The notes below the pieces were generated by a model. It did not search any database and was not told where the DNA came from. It saw only the letters and a program-made list of their open reading frames with translations. Shown one piece after another: positions 45,869 through 56,517 of a stretch of DNA of 64,000 bases (within the stretch, counting starts at the first letter, position 1; the number at the start of each line of letters is the position of its first letter). Origin of the DNA: Colwellia sp. Arc7-D (GTDB lineage Bacteria > Pseudomonadota > Gammaproteobacteria > Enterobacterales > Alteromonadaceae); contig NZ_CP028924.1 of NCBI RefSeq assembly GCF_003061515.1, positions 992,001 to 1,056,000 of the forward strand. The letters run 5' to 3'. A program made the position numbers and the translations under genes.

Positions 45869-47386
45869 ATGTGTGGTATTGTTGGTATTGTTGGTAAATC
45901 CCCCGTTGGTCAAGCATTGTATGATGGTTTAACGGTTTTACAGCATCGTGGACAAGACGCTGCGGGTATCGTGACTATTCACGAAAACACCTTTAGATTA
46001 CGCAAAGGTAATGGTTTAGTTAAAGATGTTTTTCATACTCGTCATATGTTGCGCCTTCAAGGTAATATGGGTATTGGGCATATTCGCTACCCAACGGCTG
46101 GTACGTCTAGCTCTTCAGAAGCGCAGCCTTTTTATGCTAACTCACCTTTTGGTATTTCATTAGCGCATAACGGTAATTTGACGAACGCTGAAGAGCTTAA
46201 ATTATGGCTTAACAGTGAAGCTCGACGTCATGTTAATACTACATCTGACTCTGAACTATTACTTAATATTTTAGGTCATGAATTACAAAATTCAGAACAG
46301 CATAAATTAGACCCTAGTGATATTTTTACCGCAATAAGTAATGTTCATAAGCGTGTACGTGGCGCCTATGCAACGGTTGCCTTAATTATTGGTTATGGCA
46401 TGGTGGCATTTCGTGACCCTAACGGTATTCGTCCGCTAGTATTTGGTAAGCGCGAAAGTACATCAGGTGTTGAGTATATGGTTGCATCTGAATCGGTTGC
46501 GCTTGACGCTAACGAGTTCGAATTTGTTCGTGATGTAGCGCCTGGTGAAGCTATTTTCTTCACCGAATCAGGCCAAATTCATAGCCAACAATGTGCTGAA
46601 AACCCTTCTTTTCACCCTTGTATTTTTGAATATGTTTACTTCGCTCGCCCTGACTCATCTATTGATAAAATTTCTGTTTACGGATCTCGTGTTGATATGG
46701 GTAAAAAACTTGGCGATAAAATTGCTAAAGAATGGGATGACATCGATATAGATGTTGTGATCCCTATCCCTGAAACTTCTTGTGATACAGCGCTAGAAAT
46801 TGCTCGTCATCTGAATATTCCATATCGTCAGGGTTTTGTTAAAAATCGCTACATTGGCCGCACGTTTATTATGCCAGGACAAGAGCAGCGTAAAAAATCA
46901 GTACGTCGTAAACTGAACGCTATCGGTGCAGAATTTGTGGGTAAAAATGTTTTACTCGTAGATGACTCTATTGTCCGTGGCACTACCTCAGGTCAAATCA
47001 TTGAAATGGCAAGAGCAGCCGGCGCTAAAAAAGTATACTTTGCATCTGCAGCGCCTGAAATACGCTTCCCTAATGTTTATGGTATTGATATGCCAAGTGC
47101 AAATGAATTAATTGCACATGGTCGAGACCTTGATGATATTTGCGAAATTATCGGTGCTGATAAGTTAATATTTCAAACTTTAGAAGATTTAGTGTCAGCT
47201 GTATCAACGGCTAACCCAGATATTACAGAGTTTGAAACCTCAGTTTTTAACGGCGAATATGTGACAAAAGACATCGACCAAAGCTATTTAGATAGATTAG
47301 ATGCGATGCGAAATAATGAAACTAAAGAAACTTCAGACAAAAATGCTGACTCAATTATTGATATGTATAATGAAGGTGCTGAATAA
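45869..47386 (+). CDS. purF: Amidophosphoribosyltransferase
   Basis: 505 residues. MCGIVGIVG exposes the catalytic N-terminal Cys after Met removal, with no propeptide. The glutaminase domain has [13 protein letters not shown] and [10 protein letters not shown]; the phosphoribosyltransferase domain has [20 protein letters not shown]. It performs the first committed step of purine synthesis. It follows cvpA by 32 bp; no PurR box was found nearby. Confidence 0.97.
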   Translation: MCGIVGIVGKSPVGQALYDGLTVLQHRGQDAAGIVTIHENTFRLRKGNGLVKDVFHTRHMLRLQGNMGIGHIRYPTAGTSSSSEAQPFYANSPFGISLAHNGNLTNAEELKLWLNSEARRHVNTTSDSELLLNILGHELQNSEQHKLDPSDIFTAISNVHKRVRGAYATVALIIGYGMVAFRDPNGIRPLVFGKRESTSGVEYMVASESVALDANEFEFVRDVAPGEAIFFTESGQIHSQQCAENPSFHPCIFEYVYFARPDSSIDKISVYGSRVDMGKKLGDKIAKEWDDIDIDVVIPIPETSCDTALEIARHLNIPYRQGFVKNRYIGRTFIMPGQEQRKKSVRRKLNAIGAEFVGKNVLLVDDSIVRGTTSGQIIEMARAAGAKKVYFASAAPEIRFPNVYGIDMPSANELIAHGRDLDDICEIIGADKLIFQTLEDLVSAVSTANPDITEFETSVFNGEYVTKDIDQSYLDRLDAMRNNETKETSDKNADSIIDMYNEGAE

Positions 47387-47445
47387 AGCATGATGGGGAT
47401 TTAGGTATTTATTAACTGATAACATTGAATACCAAATTTAAGTCA

Positions 47446-47474
47446 TAAAAAAACCGCTATTAAGCGGTTTTTTT
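47446..47474. terminator. Terminator after purF
   Basis: AAAAAACCGC-TATTAA-GCGGTTTTTTT, with runs on both sides; it also serves the convergent Yip1 gene. The stem is the same as those beside tmRNA. Confidence 0.85.
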
Positions 47475-47489
47475 ATGGCTGTTATCAAA

Positions 47490-48089
47490 TCAACTGACGT
47501 ATTCAACACCTAAACCAGAGTTAAATACGATAGCACTGGCGGCCATTAAGGCTACAATAAGTACTAAACCACATGTAACTACTGAGCTTGAATAAATAAA
47601 GCCTTTTTCTTCAGGTATATTCATCATAATCGGTACACCTGAATAAAGTAGGTAAACTGAATAACATAATGCCGCTAACCCAGCGAGTACAACAAACCAT
47701 AAAACAGGAAATAATGCGGTTAACCCTGCCATTAATAATGGGGTAGCTGTGTATGCTGCTAATTCTAACGATTGGGTGAAGTCAGGTTTTGAATCAAAAG
47801 TTTTTGCCATCCACTGAATTAAAATGGCTAAAGAAAAAACACCTAGAATTAAACCAAAGTACATTGCTACTGACATAAATAGAGCGTTTGACTCTGTCAG
47901 TTTAATTGGATCTCCAGCACCGATAGACCAACCAATATGCGCTGCAGCATAATAACCACAAATAGCTGGAATTAATGCAATGGTGAGTATATGCACCATC
48001 GAATACATTAAACTCTCGTGACGCTTCTCAATTGTTTGCCATTCTTTTTTAGGTGCAGTATAAAGCCCCCAGATATGATTTAAGATCAT
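47490..48089 (-). CDS. Yip1 family inner-membrane protein
   Basis: 199 residues with five probable membrane helices. It opens MILNHIWGLYTAPKKEWQTI, the typical Yip1/YIP1-domain start with the W-x-x-I-E motif. Helices include LTIALIPAICGYYAAAHIGW and FVVLAGLAALCYSVYLLYSG. There is a family-typical segment after helix 4 (YSGVPIMMNIPEEKGF). The role in bacteria is not known. It is a single gene. Confidence 0.82.
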   Translation of the reverse strand: MILNHIWGLYTAPKKEWQTIEKRHESLMYSMVHILTIALIPAICGYYAAAHIGWSIGAGDPIKLTESNALFMSVAMYFGLILGVFSLAILIQWMAKTFDSKPDFTQSLELAAYTATPLLMAGLTALFPVLWFVVLAGLAALCYSVYLLYSGVPIMMNIPEEKGFIYSSSVVTCGLVLIVALMAASAIVFNSGLGVEYVS

Positions 48090-48303
48090 GTTAAATACCT
48101 CTCTCTGTCCCCAAAAATAATGCAGATATAAGTAAAATTCTGCGACCTTACATTCTAATCAACTTTCTTATTTTTATTGTTGATATGTTATTTATGTAAG
48201 ATGGCGAGGGATTCGTCAAGACTTGTTTGATATTTCAACGTAAATAGATGTTTTTTAGCCATCTACCAGTCTAATTGTCCAGTTTTTCGGGTGAAAAACG
48301 GAT

Positions 48304-48585
48304 TTAACAGACTTTAATTCGAACAATTTTCATGACTTCAAGTTCAAAACCGGCAACCGTTTCAGTCGCTGGATAATAGGTAATATTGACCAGCTGATTT
48401 TGTAATGATTTATACAGCTTTTTTCTACGATATTTAAAGGGCACATCAATACCTTTTAACATGATGGTATTTAAGTACCATTCATCTACTTCACGTTGTA
48501 CATGTGAAAGTACGGTTTGATGCTCACTATGGGTTAAGTCTTTGTGTTTGTCTGTTAGTGATTTTGCTTCCGTTTTTTTCATCAT
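48304..48585 (-). CDS. Small conserved-looking hypothetical protein
   Basis: 93 residues, soluble and basic. It contains LSHVQREVDEWYLNTIMLKG, FKYRRKKLYKSLQN and a C-terminal beta-rich EVMKIVRIKVC. It starts at either of two adjacent ATGs (48585 or 48582). I do not recognise a family. It has good codon character but no operon partner. Confidence 0.55.
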   Translation of the reverse strand: MMKKTEAKSLTDKHKDLTHSEHQTVLSHVQREVDEWYLNTIMLKGIDVPFKYRRKKLYKSLQNQLVNITYYPATETVAGFELEVMKIVRIKVC

Positions 48586-49149
48586 TAGTTCACTGTATTT
48601 TGGTCAAAAATAATTATAAGGCAATTTAATATAATTGAATTGCTATTATCATAACAAATAGCATAACTTTATTCATTTAATTGAGTTCGTTATACCTAAA
48701 TAGCCGATAGCTCTCGGTTAATTTAGTATCAAAACTATTACACCATGGTTTATTGGTAACTCAAGTACTGGGCCTTTAAAGTAAAAAAAGTTATTAATAA
48801 CGTTCTTTATGGTGTGTCTAAATAACTTATGCCGATCAATAATTTTATAAAAGTAGCGATACTACTATTTTGCTTGAAGAAGCTGAAGCTGACAAACACT
48901 TATCTGTACTTTACTTTGAATACCTTCTTTATGGACTGACTGTTTATCTGTACATTGTAAGTTTTTAGACTCTAATTGTTAGCATAAATTGTTCTATAAG
49001 CGATATAAATTAGCCCTTTAGGGGATAACACTTTATTTTAAGGCTAAACCTAATGGGGATTACTCTTTAATAGTCAGAGAGCTAGCCTATTTAAAAAAAT
49101 TCATGTTAAAATCATTGCAATGTTCTAGATAAATACCGAGTTTTAAAAA
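48586..49149. other. Gene-free stretch upstream of miaE
   Basis: 564 bp, AT-rich, between divergent genes. A short frame that looks vaguely protein-like (EEAEADKHLSVLYFEYLLYG, around 48870-48930) has no start and is closed quickly. I see no RNA gene or operator. Confidence 0.45.
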
Positions 49150-49914
49150 TTGCCTTCCCAAAAATTATTAGCACCAATCTTAAGCTTTCTTAAATGTGAA
49201 ACGCCTAATGCTTGGATTGATGAAGCTAAAAAACCAGAGAATTTAGCCATTATATTAAGGGACCACCTTGCTTGTGAATTAAAGGCAGGGCAGACGGCAA
49301 TGCACCTTATGCGTAAATATGCTGTTGATAAGAAAAGCGGACAAATATTAGCTGATTGGTTTAAGCCTTATGAAGGTTACTTATATCGTCAAGAAGGGGA
49401 TTTACAATCTTTAGCTAACCAAGACGCCTTATCAAAATCAGTTTTCCCTAAAAGTAACTCTGAGTATGGCCAAGATTTGATTGATAAAATGGTGTTGTTA
49501 ATCAAAGAAGAGTTGCATCACTTTTATCAAGTGTTAGAAATAATGGAGGGCCGTAATATTGCCTTTGAAAACACATCAGCTGGCCGTTACGCAAAAGGTA
49601 TGATGACGCATGTTACAACACATGAGCCAGATACCTTAATTGATAAGCTAATTTGTGGTGCGTATATTGAAGCTAGATCATGCGAGCGCTTTGCAAAGCT
49701 AGCGCCTCATTTAGATGATGATTTAAATAAATTTTACACCTCGTTATTAAGATCAGAAGCTCGACATTATCAAGACTACTTGGCTTTAGCAGAGCAAATT
49801 GCAGATAAAGATATTAGTGATCGTATTGCTCATTTTGGTAAGGTTGAAGCAGATTTGATTTCAACGCCAGATACAGACTTTAAATTTCACAGTGGTTCAC
49901 CGATAAAACAATAA
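49150..49914 (+). CDS. miaE: tRNA 2-methylthio-N6-isopentenyladenosine hydroxylase MiaE
   Basis: 254 residues from a TTG at 49150; no ATG is present until residue 48, and the family's N-terminus matches this start. Ferritin-like diiron carboxylate ligands: a Glu in LRDHLACELKAGQTAMHLMR, EELHHFYQVLEIMEGRN, YIEARSCERFAKLAP and RSEARHYQDYLALAEQ. It hydroxylates ms2i6A37 in tRNAs. It is isolated. Confidence 0.92.
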   Translation: MPSQKLLAPILSFLKCETPNAWIDEAKKPENLAIILRDHLACELKAGQTAMHLMRKYAVDKKSGQILADWFKPYEGYLYRQEGDLQSLANQDALSKSVFPKSNSEYGQDLIDKMVLLIKEELHHFYQVLEIMEGRNIAFENTSAGRYAKGMMTHVTTHEPDTLIDKLICGAYIEARSCERFAKLAPHLDDDLNKFYTSLLRSEARHYQDYLALAEQIADKDISDRIAHFGKVEADLISTPDTDFKFHSGSPIKQ

Positions 49915-49988
49915 TTTTTTATAATCAAAAATGATTATGTTTTATTAACATTATTTTAAAAATTGGTTAATTTCGCGATTAATGATCA

Positions 49989-50720
49989 CTATTTTGTAAA
50001 GAATAACCAAATACCTAGTAATAACAAAAGGTAATTCATTACTTTTAGAAAGCGTTGTTTATCTAGGTGTTGATTAATTTTAACGCCAAGCCAATTTCCG
50101 AACACAGCTAAAGGTACAAATGCGAGAGCTGTAAGTACCACATCAAAAGTTAATAATCCTAAAGATACAACGCCAATTAATTTAATGATATTCATGATGG
50201 CAAAGAAGGCGGCGGCTGTTGCAACAAATTTTGATTGCGCTAAACCGATGGCGGTAAAGTAGATGATTAAGGGCGGGCCGCCAGCGTGAACTAAAGTACT
50301 CGTAATGCCTGACATTGCTGACATAACATACGCGCCGTAGCGATTATTAACTAAGCTCAGTTGCAATGTTTTAAAGCCGATGTTTTTAATGGCAAAGGTA
50401 ATGCAAATAAAGGCAATAAAATTACGCAGGTGTTCTGCATTGACAATATCTATCAGTAAATTTGCTATCACAACACCCACAATAGCACCGGGTATTAGTT
50501 TAGCCAGTAAAGCAGTGTCCCACTTTTTCCAAAAACTTTTTACACTCATCATATCTGCGATAATCAGCAAAGGTAACATCAAGGTTATTGCTTCAATAGC
50601 GCTAAACTTAAACATTAAAATGGGCACCGAAAACACGCCAAGTGCCCCTGCAAAAGCTGATTTGGAAATACCGATAAGTAAAACTACAGCAGCAATAAGT
50701 AATACTGCGGATATATCCAT
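49989..50720 (-). CDS. Sulfite exporter TauE/SafE family permease (TSUP)
   Basis: 243 residues with about eight membrane helices. It contains the family-like SKSAFAGALGVFSVPILMFK in the first half and SGITSTLVHAGGPPLIIYFT in the second, the twin Gly-rich segments of TSUP proteins. Substrates are sulfur-containing anions or organic acids; here not specified. It is upstream on the same strand as the pirin at 50786 is to it, so it may be read from a common transcript (65-bp gap). Confidence 0.88.
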   Translation of the reverse strand: MDISAVLLIAAVVLLIGISKSAFAGALGVFSVPILMFKFSAIEAITLMLPLLIIADMMSVKSFWKKWDTALLAKLIPGAIVGVVIANLLIDIVNAEHLRNFIAFICITFAIKNIGFKTLQLSLVNNRYGAYVMSAMSGITSTLVHAGGPPLIIYFTAIGLAQSKFVATAAAFFAIMNIIKLIGVVSLGLLTFDVVLTALAFVPLAVFGNWLGVKINQHLDKQRFLKVMNYLLLLLGIWLFFTK

Positions 50721-50785
50721 TATTTAATAATACCTCTGACTTTATTGCATATTAAGACGCGGGTTCAGTCTTGAATTGTACTGAT

Positions 50786-51478
50786 TTAACTCATTGGTAA
50801 ATCAAACCACAACGCTTCAAGGTCGGCATCTGCTTTTATTTCTAACGATTGCTCAGGTTCAATAGCAAAACCATCACCCGCTGAAAACTGTTCGCCGTTA
50901 ACGTTTAATTGGCCTTTAATAATATGCATATAACCCATGCGCTGCTCAGTGTTTAAGGTGATGTCTTCGTCTTTGCTCAACACTAAACGTGACATGCTTG
51001 CATCTTGGTTGATTGACAAAGCGCCATTATCGCCATTGGGGTTAACTAATGAGGTTAATTTACCTTGTTGGCGAATAGTTTTTTGCTCATAACTCGGTTT
51101 AATGCCTGTTACATTAGGCTGTATCCAAATTTGCAAAAACTTTACTTTATCTTTCTTTGAAGCATTAAACTCAGAGTGTAATACACCACGGCCAGCACTC
51201 ATACGCTGCACGTCACCGGCGGGCACTTTATAGCTGTTTCCGGTATTATCTTCGTGTTGTAGTGCTCCTTCGATAACATAGGAAATAATTTCCATATCGC
51301 GGTGGCCATGTTCACCAAAACCTTTTCCTGGCATAACCATATCATCGTTAATTACCCGTAATACCGAAACGCCCATATGCTTTTTGTCGTAGTAATTGCC
51401 AAACGAAAAACTATGCTTGCTATCTAACCAGCCAAAATTTGCTTTGCCTCGATCTGCTGACTTTCTAATATATTTCAT
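50786..51478 (-). CDS. Pirin family protein (YhhW-like)
   Basis: 230 residues. The N-terminal cupin holds the metal-binding pattern FGEHGHRDMEIISYVIEGAL with QHEDNTGN, and later GVLHSEFNASKKD. The second cupin half lacks the ligands, as in E. coli YhhW, a quercetin 2,3-dioxygenase. The physiological substrate in this organism is unknown. It begins at 51478 with AAGGAG 8 nt upstream. Confidence 0.9.
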   Translation of the reverse strand: MKYIRKSADRGKANFGWLDSKHSFSFGNYYDKKHMGVSVLRVINDDMVMPGKGFGEHGHRDMEIISYVIEGALQHEDNTGNSYKVPAGDVQRMSAGRGVLHSEFNASKKDKVKFLQIWIQPNVTGIKPSYEQKTIRQQGKLTSLVNPNGDNGALSINQDASMSRLVLSKDEDITLNTEQRMGYMHIIKGQLNVNGEQFSAGDGFAIEPEQSLEIKADADLEALWFDLPMS

Positions 51479-51596
51479 GGATAAACTCCTTCAATTGTTT
51501 TCTTGAAGTGATCATACCGTTCTTATTGATAGCTTAAAATTAGCATTATTAGTACATGTCATTCGTATTTTAAGAACTATTGTAAAGTTTTTATTG

Positions 51597-52499
51597 TTAA
51601 GTGTTTTGCAAGTTCAGACATTGTGCTCTTAGCTCTGCTATAAAACTTCTAGCCGCAGGACCAAGGCAATCGCCATCTTTATAGGTAAGGTAAAGTTGAG
51701 TAGAGCGCTGTCTATTTTCATTTAACTTTAAGGGGATTAGTTGCTTATTTTTGAGTTGTTGTTCAATTAAGCTCACCGGTAACCAAGCAAAACCTAAGCC
51801 CTGACAAATCATGTCTATTGAGCTTTGTAAATGACTGACCGTCCAGCGTTGATTTGCTTCTAGCCAGCCTTCACTGGCTTTTTTGTCTTTATTTAAATGC
51901 GCTGAATCTCGCACGACTATTTGTCGATAAGACTTAAGGTCTTCTAAGCTGAGTTTGCGTTTAAGTTTATGTAAAGGGTGAGTTGGACTAGCAACAGCGT
52001 TAAAGGTGATGTAACACAAGCTTTCACTAAAGCCAGCACCAAGTGAAATGGGGGATATAGCAATTTCAACGTCATTATGTTCAAGTAACTCACTAGCGCC
52101 GCTGAGTATGGTTTCAATTAATTCAATTTGCAGTAAAGGAAATTGCACGGAAACTTTTTCCAGTACTTGATATAACAATGTGCGTGGGAATACCTCATCA
52201 ACGGCAATTTTTAACTTAGTTTCGATACCTTGACTTAATGTTTGACCAATAGCTTCAATTTTTCTCGCTTCTTCAAGTAAATAATTTGCCCGTTGAAGCA
52301 TTAATTGACCGGCCTCGGTTAATACCGTTTTACGTCCTTCAATTTTAAATAGTTTGACTCCTAGCGAGTCTTCTATTTTACTGACAGCGTTATGAATACT
52401 TGATTGGCTTTTATGTACGCCTTGAGACGCTTGATTAAAACCACCAAATTCCACAACAGCATGAAACATACGCCATTGCTCTAAAGATATTCTTAGCAT
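51597..52499 (-). CDS. LysR family transcriptional regulator
   Basis: 300 residues. Helix-turn-helix at the N-terminus: FHAVVEFGGFNQASQGVHKS, QSSIHNAVSKIEDSLGVKLF, and TEAGQLMLQRA. The C-terminal substrate-binding fold ends normally. It starts 13 bp after the Kef-type antiporter gene on the same strand, so they are probably one transcript. Confidence 0.9.
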   Translation of the reverse strand: MLRISLEQWRMFHAVVEFGGFNQASQGVHKSQSSIHNAVSKIEDSLGVKLFKIEGRKTVLTEAGQLMLQRANYLLEEARKIEAIGQTLSQGIETKLKIAVDEVFPRTLLYQVLEKVSVQFPLLQIELIETILSGASELLEHNDVEIAISPISLGAGFSESLCYITFNAVASPTHPLHKLKRKLSLEDLKSYRQIVVRDSAHLNKDKKASEGWLEANQRWTVSHLQSSIDMICQGLGFAWLPVSLIEQQLKNKQLIPLKLNENRQRSTQLYLTYKDGDCLGPAARSFIAELRAQCLNLQNT

Positions 52500-52512
52500 T
52501 TATTTGCTCGCA

Positions 52513-54420
52513 TTATTGAGTTTGTTTCGAAGTTGTTGCATTACTTTCTTCAACACTTGCCTCATTACTTTCTACAATGTCATCACAAGGTGTACCGTCA
52601 CTTTTTCGACAAGTATTTAATTTATCTTGCTCATTTCTATCGTTGCTCAATACTTGTTTTAAATCTTCGATACGTTGTTTAACAGCAATGCCATAGCTGT
52701 GGTCATCACCCCATAAATGAGCTAGTGCAGTTAAAGACTCGTGATCATGTTTGGCAAATATTTCACCCGCTCGTTTGGCATCGGCAGGCTTATTGCCTAA
52801 CAGGGTAAGTACTTCTACGCCTAGGTTCAGTGCTGAGTCGAAAGTTTCACGCTTGAAGGTACTAATACCTAACTTCATTAATTGATAAGCATGACGGCGA
52901 TCAATTGCACGTGCGGCAATTTTTAAATGAGGGTAGTGCTTTTGCGCCATAGTGGCTATTTCTAGCACTTTGTCTGGGTCATCAATGGCGATAACTAGTA
53001 ATTGTGCTTCGCTAGCACCAGAAGCGGTTAGCAAGTCTATACGCGCGGCGTCGCCATATAACACTTTATTACCAAAGCGTCTTAGTAGCTCAATTTGGCT
53101 TGGGCTATGGTCAAGAATCGATAGGTGATAACCTTGCGCCGCTAATAAGCGACCAATAACTTGACCAAAACGGCCATAGCCAGCAATGATGACATTCTTA
53201 GTGGCTTCTATTTCCTCTGGGCTATCAAAGGTTTTTTGTGTGCTATCTTCACGGTTAATAACTTTTTCATAAAACATCAACAGCAAAGGGGCCATTAGCA
53301 TTGATATGGCAACAACTAGAGTGGTTAACTTGGTTTGCTCTACACTGAGAATTTGTAATGTGCTGGATAGTGATAACAAGACAAAGGCAAATTCGCCTCC
53401 TTGCGCTAACGCTAAGGTAAACAGTAATTTTTGTTTACTTTTAATGTTAAAAGCGTAAGCAAGGATATATAACACGAAAGCTTTAATCACAATGAGCCCG
53501 ATAACAAATATCATCACATTGCTAAATTGTTCGATTAAAAGCGGGAAATCTATAGATGCACCAACCGTAATAAAAAACAGCCCAAGCAATAAACCTTTAA
53601 AGGGTTCAATATCGACTTCTAACTCATGTCTAAATTCGCTTTCGGCTAATACCACACCCGCTAAAAATGTCCCTAAAGCCGGAGATAAACCAATTTTTTG
53701 CATGATGACCGCAATAACAATGACTAAAAACAAAGCGAAAAGGGTAAATAACTCACGCAAACGTGTTTCCGCGATATATCGAAAAAGTGGTGTCGCGATG
53801 TATTTGCCAGAAAATATTATAGCGGCAATGGTCGCCAGTGATATTAATACTTGTGCGTATACAGGAAGGTGTTCAATTAAATTACCATGACTTGTGGCAA
53901 CATTGGTTATTTCGCTAAAGGCAAGTAATGGCAATAACGCTAAAATTGGAATAACGGCAATATCTTGAAATAACAGTACAGAGAAGGCATTTTGACCGGC
54001 TTCTTGTTTGATCCAACCTTTCTCAGTCAACGTTTGCAAAACAATAGCGGTTGATGACAACGCTAGCATAAGTCCTATGGCTAGTGAGGCTTCCCAGCGC
54101 AAGTTTAAGATAAAATAACCAACAGCAAAAAATAACGCTGTAGTGAGTAAAACTTGTAATCCGCCTAAGCCCATTATGGAATGTCTTAACTTCCATAGTC
54201 TTGACGGCTGTAGTTCTAAACCGACTAAAAATAGCATCATGACCACACCAAACTCGGCAAAATGCATGACATCGGTTTGGTCGCCAACAAGCCCAAAAGC
54301 AAAGGGACCAATGATAATGCCGGCAATGAGGTAACCAAGCACAGAGCCCAGGCCTAAACGCTTGGCAATGGGCACAGCTACGATGGCTGCGGCTAAATAG
54401 ATGACTGCCATTTCTAACAT
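52513..54420 (-). CDS. Kef-type monovalent cation:proton antiporter with TrkA-N domain
   Basis: 635 residues. About 12 membrane helices of the CPA2 family (LGYLIAGIIIGPFAFGLVGD, VMMLFLVGLELQPSRLW, ALSSTAIVLQTLTEKGW, ALGTFLAGVVLAESEFRHEL). A cytoplasmic NAD-binding TrkA-N domain follows (VIIAGYGRFGQVIGRLLAAQ). The tail has a Ser/Asn/Glu-rich end. This is the KefB/KefC layout: potassium efflux gated by glutathione adducts. The specific paralogue cannot be fixed. No KefF/KefG-type gene is adjacent, although AzoR lies 1.5 kb away. Confidence 0.88.
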   Translation of the reverse strand: MLEMAVIYLAAAIVAVPIAKRLGLGSVLGYLIAGIIIGPFAFGLVGDQTDVMHFAEFGVVMMLFLVGLELQPSRLWKLRHSIMGLGGLQVLLTTALFFAVGYFILNLRWEASLAIGLMLALSSTAIVLQTLTEKGWIKQEAGQNAFSVLLFQDIAVIPILALLPLLAFSEITNVATSHGNLIEHLPVYAQVLISLATIAAIIFSGKYIATPLFRYIAETRLRELFTLFALFLVIVIAVIMQKIGLSPALGTFLAGVVLAESEFRHELEVDIEPFKGLLLGLFFITVGASIDFPLLIEQFSNVMIFVIGLIVIKAFVLYILAYAFNIKSKQKLLFTLALAQGGEFAFVLLSLSSTLQILSVEQTKLTTLVVAISMLMAPLLLMFYEKVINREDSTQKTFDSPEEIEATKNVIIAGYGRFGQVIGRLLAAQGYHLSILDHSPSQIELLRRFGNKVLYGDAARIDLLTASGASEAQLLVIAIDDPDKVLEIATMAQKHYPHLKIAARAIDRRHAYQLMKLGISTFKRETFDSALNLGVEVLTLLGNKPADAKRAGEIFAKHDHESLTALAHLWGDDHSYGIAVKQRIEDLKQVLSNDRNEQDKLNTCRKSDGTPCDDIVESNEASVEESNATTSKQTQ

Positions 54421-54668
54421 AGTTTTCTCTTTTTTATTATTTTAATAAACAACTGCATATATGTGTTTTTGTGACGATGTAATACCATGCCATATAAGAA
54501 AGTAGTTACTGCTTTATATGGCATGTTATTAACTGAATGAGCATAAAATATTCATTTTATTTTACCTACTTATAGGCTTTATTTTTACACTTTACCGCTG
54601 CGGTACATAATATCATGACATTTTACTTGTTAGCAGGGCTAATGCTAACAAGTCTAGTGATACGCGCT

Positions 54669-55520
54669 TTATAAAGGAATAAACTCTTTATCATCACCAG
54701 GAATGGTGGGGAATTTACCGTTTTTCCAATCGCTTTTGGCTTGTTCCATTCTTTCTTTAGTGTAAGCGACAAAATTCCAATGTAAGTAAGGAACTTTTTG
54801 AAACTTTTCACCACCAAGCATGATAAATCGTCCGCCTTCGACCATGGTAATATCATGATCATTTTCACCTAATAAAACAAATTCACTTGCGCCATACGCT
54901 TGACCATTTATTTCAATTTTACCACTGATAACAAATATTGCGGTTTCGTGTGTTGGGTGCGGTTTAGTAATAGTACTTTCTGCGCCAGCCACTACGTCAA
55001 TATAAAACATGGGTGAATAACATTTTACTGGTGAACTTAACCCGTATGCATCACCTACAATAAGCCTCATCATGACATCTTTATAAGTCGAGTGTGGTAA
55101 GTCTTGTTTTTTAACGTGAATAAAGGCAGGTTCAATTTCAACTTTATCTTCTGGCAATGCTATCCAGCATTGCAAGCCACTAATGACATGTGGGTTTGCT
55201 CTTACTTCAAAAGACTCACGCTCTGAGTGTGTAATACCTTTCCCTGCGGTCATCCAATTAACATCACCGGGACTTATTTCAAGGTTATTACCCAGAGAAT
55301 CGCGATGTAAAATATTCCCTGCAAATAAGTAAGTTAAGGTTGATAGTCCAATATGTGGATGCGGTCTAACATTAATCCCTTTACCTGCTGGGAAATCATT
55401 AGGGCCCATTTGGTCAAAGAAAATAAATGGGCCTACCATACGTTTTTCTTGATGAGGTAAAACGCGTTTTACTTGCAAACCACCAAGGTCGTGTTCGATT
55501 GCTGTTAGTACTTTTGCCAT
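54669..55520 (-). CDS. Pirin family protein
   Basis: 284 residues from the ATG at 55520 (MAKVLTAIEHDLGGLQVKRV); the extra 22 residues in the long frame are unlikely. Pirin N-domain ligands are in INVRPHPHIGLSTLTYLFAG and TAGKGITHSERE. A C-terminal Pirin_C domain follows (ESTITKPHPTHETAIFVISG). It is the longer pirin type, distinct from that at 50786. It is divergent from azoR across a 343-bp gap. Confidence 0.92.
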   Translation of the reverse strand: MAKVLTAIEHDLGGLQVKRVLPHQEKRMVGPFIFFDQMGPNDFPAGKGINVRPHPHIGLSTLTYLFAGNILHRDSLGNNLEISPGDVNWMTAGKGITHSERESFEVRANPHVISGLQCWIALPEDKVEIEPAFIHVKKQDLPHSTYKDVMMRLIVGDAYGLSSPVKCYSPMFYIDVVAGAESTITKPHPTHETAIFVISGKIEINGQAYGASEFVLLGENDHDITMVEGGRFIMLGGEKFQKVPYLHWNFVAYTKERMEQAKSDWKNGKFPTIPGDDKEFIPL

Positions 55521-55863
55521 GTTGAACTCACTTTTAGTAAATGATGAATGATTGAACTGCTGACGATGGTTACCGCTTAACGTCACTCGTTCTCATATAT
55601 TATCTGTAAATAAATCTAACATTCTTCTTAAGGTAACAATATTAGTTAAAAGTTAATAAAACATTCTTCTAAAGGGAATTGTTACTTAGCATCATTGAAA
55701 AGATGAATGTTACCAACATTCTATTTAATAGAATGAATTGTGCTTAAATTAGTAATTTTGTTCTTCTCATTTTTAGTGAATACTGTGCTCATCGAATTTA
55801 AGCGCTAGTTTTTACTGTAAAAACTAGACCAAGTTAAAATTTACACAAGATAAGAGGTTAGCT
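55521..55863. other. Divergent intergenic region (pirin / azoR)
   Basis: 343 bp. It contains two related A/T-rich motifs, ACATTCTTCT (about 55619 and 55661), and ACATTCTATTTAATAGAATG at about 55718-55737, whose CATTCTATT/AATAGAATG arms form a 9-bp dyad. The dyad could be an operator for a redox-responsive regulator shared by the two genes. No T-run, so not a terminator. Confidence 0.45.
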
Positions 55864-56457
55864 ATGAATAATATTTTATTTATTAAATCGTCATTAAATG
55901 GTGAGCAAGGTAATTCAACTATATTAGCGCAAGAGTTAGTCGCTAATTTATCAGTAAATTCAGAGGTCAAGGTTGTTGAACGAGATCTAGCAGAGCAGGG
56001 GCTTGAACATTTAACTCAAATAGAAATGGCCGCTTGGATGACTCCAGCAAATGAGCGTAATAGCGCGCAGGTCAAACTTACGCATATTTCTGATAGCTTA
56101 ATTGAAGAGTTAACAACTAGCGATACCTTAGTCATTGCTATGCCTATGTATAACTATGGCGTGCCGTCAACGTTTAAAGCTTGGGTAGACCGAGTCGCTC
56201 GAGCAGGCGTGACATTTCGTTATACGGAAAATGGTCCCGTTGGATTATTAAAAAATAAAAAAGTAGTCATAGTGGCGGCGCGAGGTGGTATACATGCTGG
56301 CACGGTAAGTGATTCACAAACGCAATATTTAACGAGTTTCTTTAATTTTCTCGGCCTTGATGACATTACTTTTATTTACGCGGAAGGTTTGAATATGCCA
56401 GGTAACGAAGAAAGGTACGCAGCAGCACAAGCAGAGATAAAAAACTACAGTCTCTAA
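55864..56457 (+). CDS. azoR: FMN-dependent NADH-azoreductase
   Basis: 197 residues. Flavodoxin-like: FIKSSLNGEQGNSTILAQEL, MPMYNYGVPSTFKAWVDRVA, RAGVTFRYTENGPVGLLKNK and AARGGIHAG. It reduces azo dyes and quinones by two electrons, a defence against electrophiles. It is followed by doxX after 60 bp. AAGAGG (55853-55858) gives a good ribosome-binding site. Confidence 0.92.
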   Translation: MNNILFIKSSLNGEQGNSTILAQELVANLSVNSEVKVVERDLAEQGLEHLTQIEMAAWMTPANERNSAQVKLTHISDSLIEELTTSDTLVIAMPMYNYGVPSTFKAWVDRVARAGVTFRYTENGPVGLLKNKKVVIVAARGGIHAGTVSDSQTQYLTSFFNFLGLDDITFIYAEGLNMPGNEERYAAAQAEIKNYSL

Positions 56458-56517
56458 TAAAACCGTATAACGAATTTAATAACATTTAATATTATTAACA
56501 AGGTTCAGGATATTAAA

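Noticed and set aside
48829..48960. Short overlapping frames in the miaE upstream gap as a small gene
   Set aside because: One is 36 codons without a ribosome-binding site, the other has no start codon; nothing recognisable is encoded.
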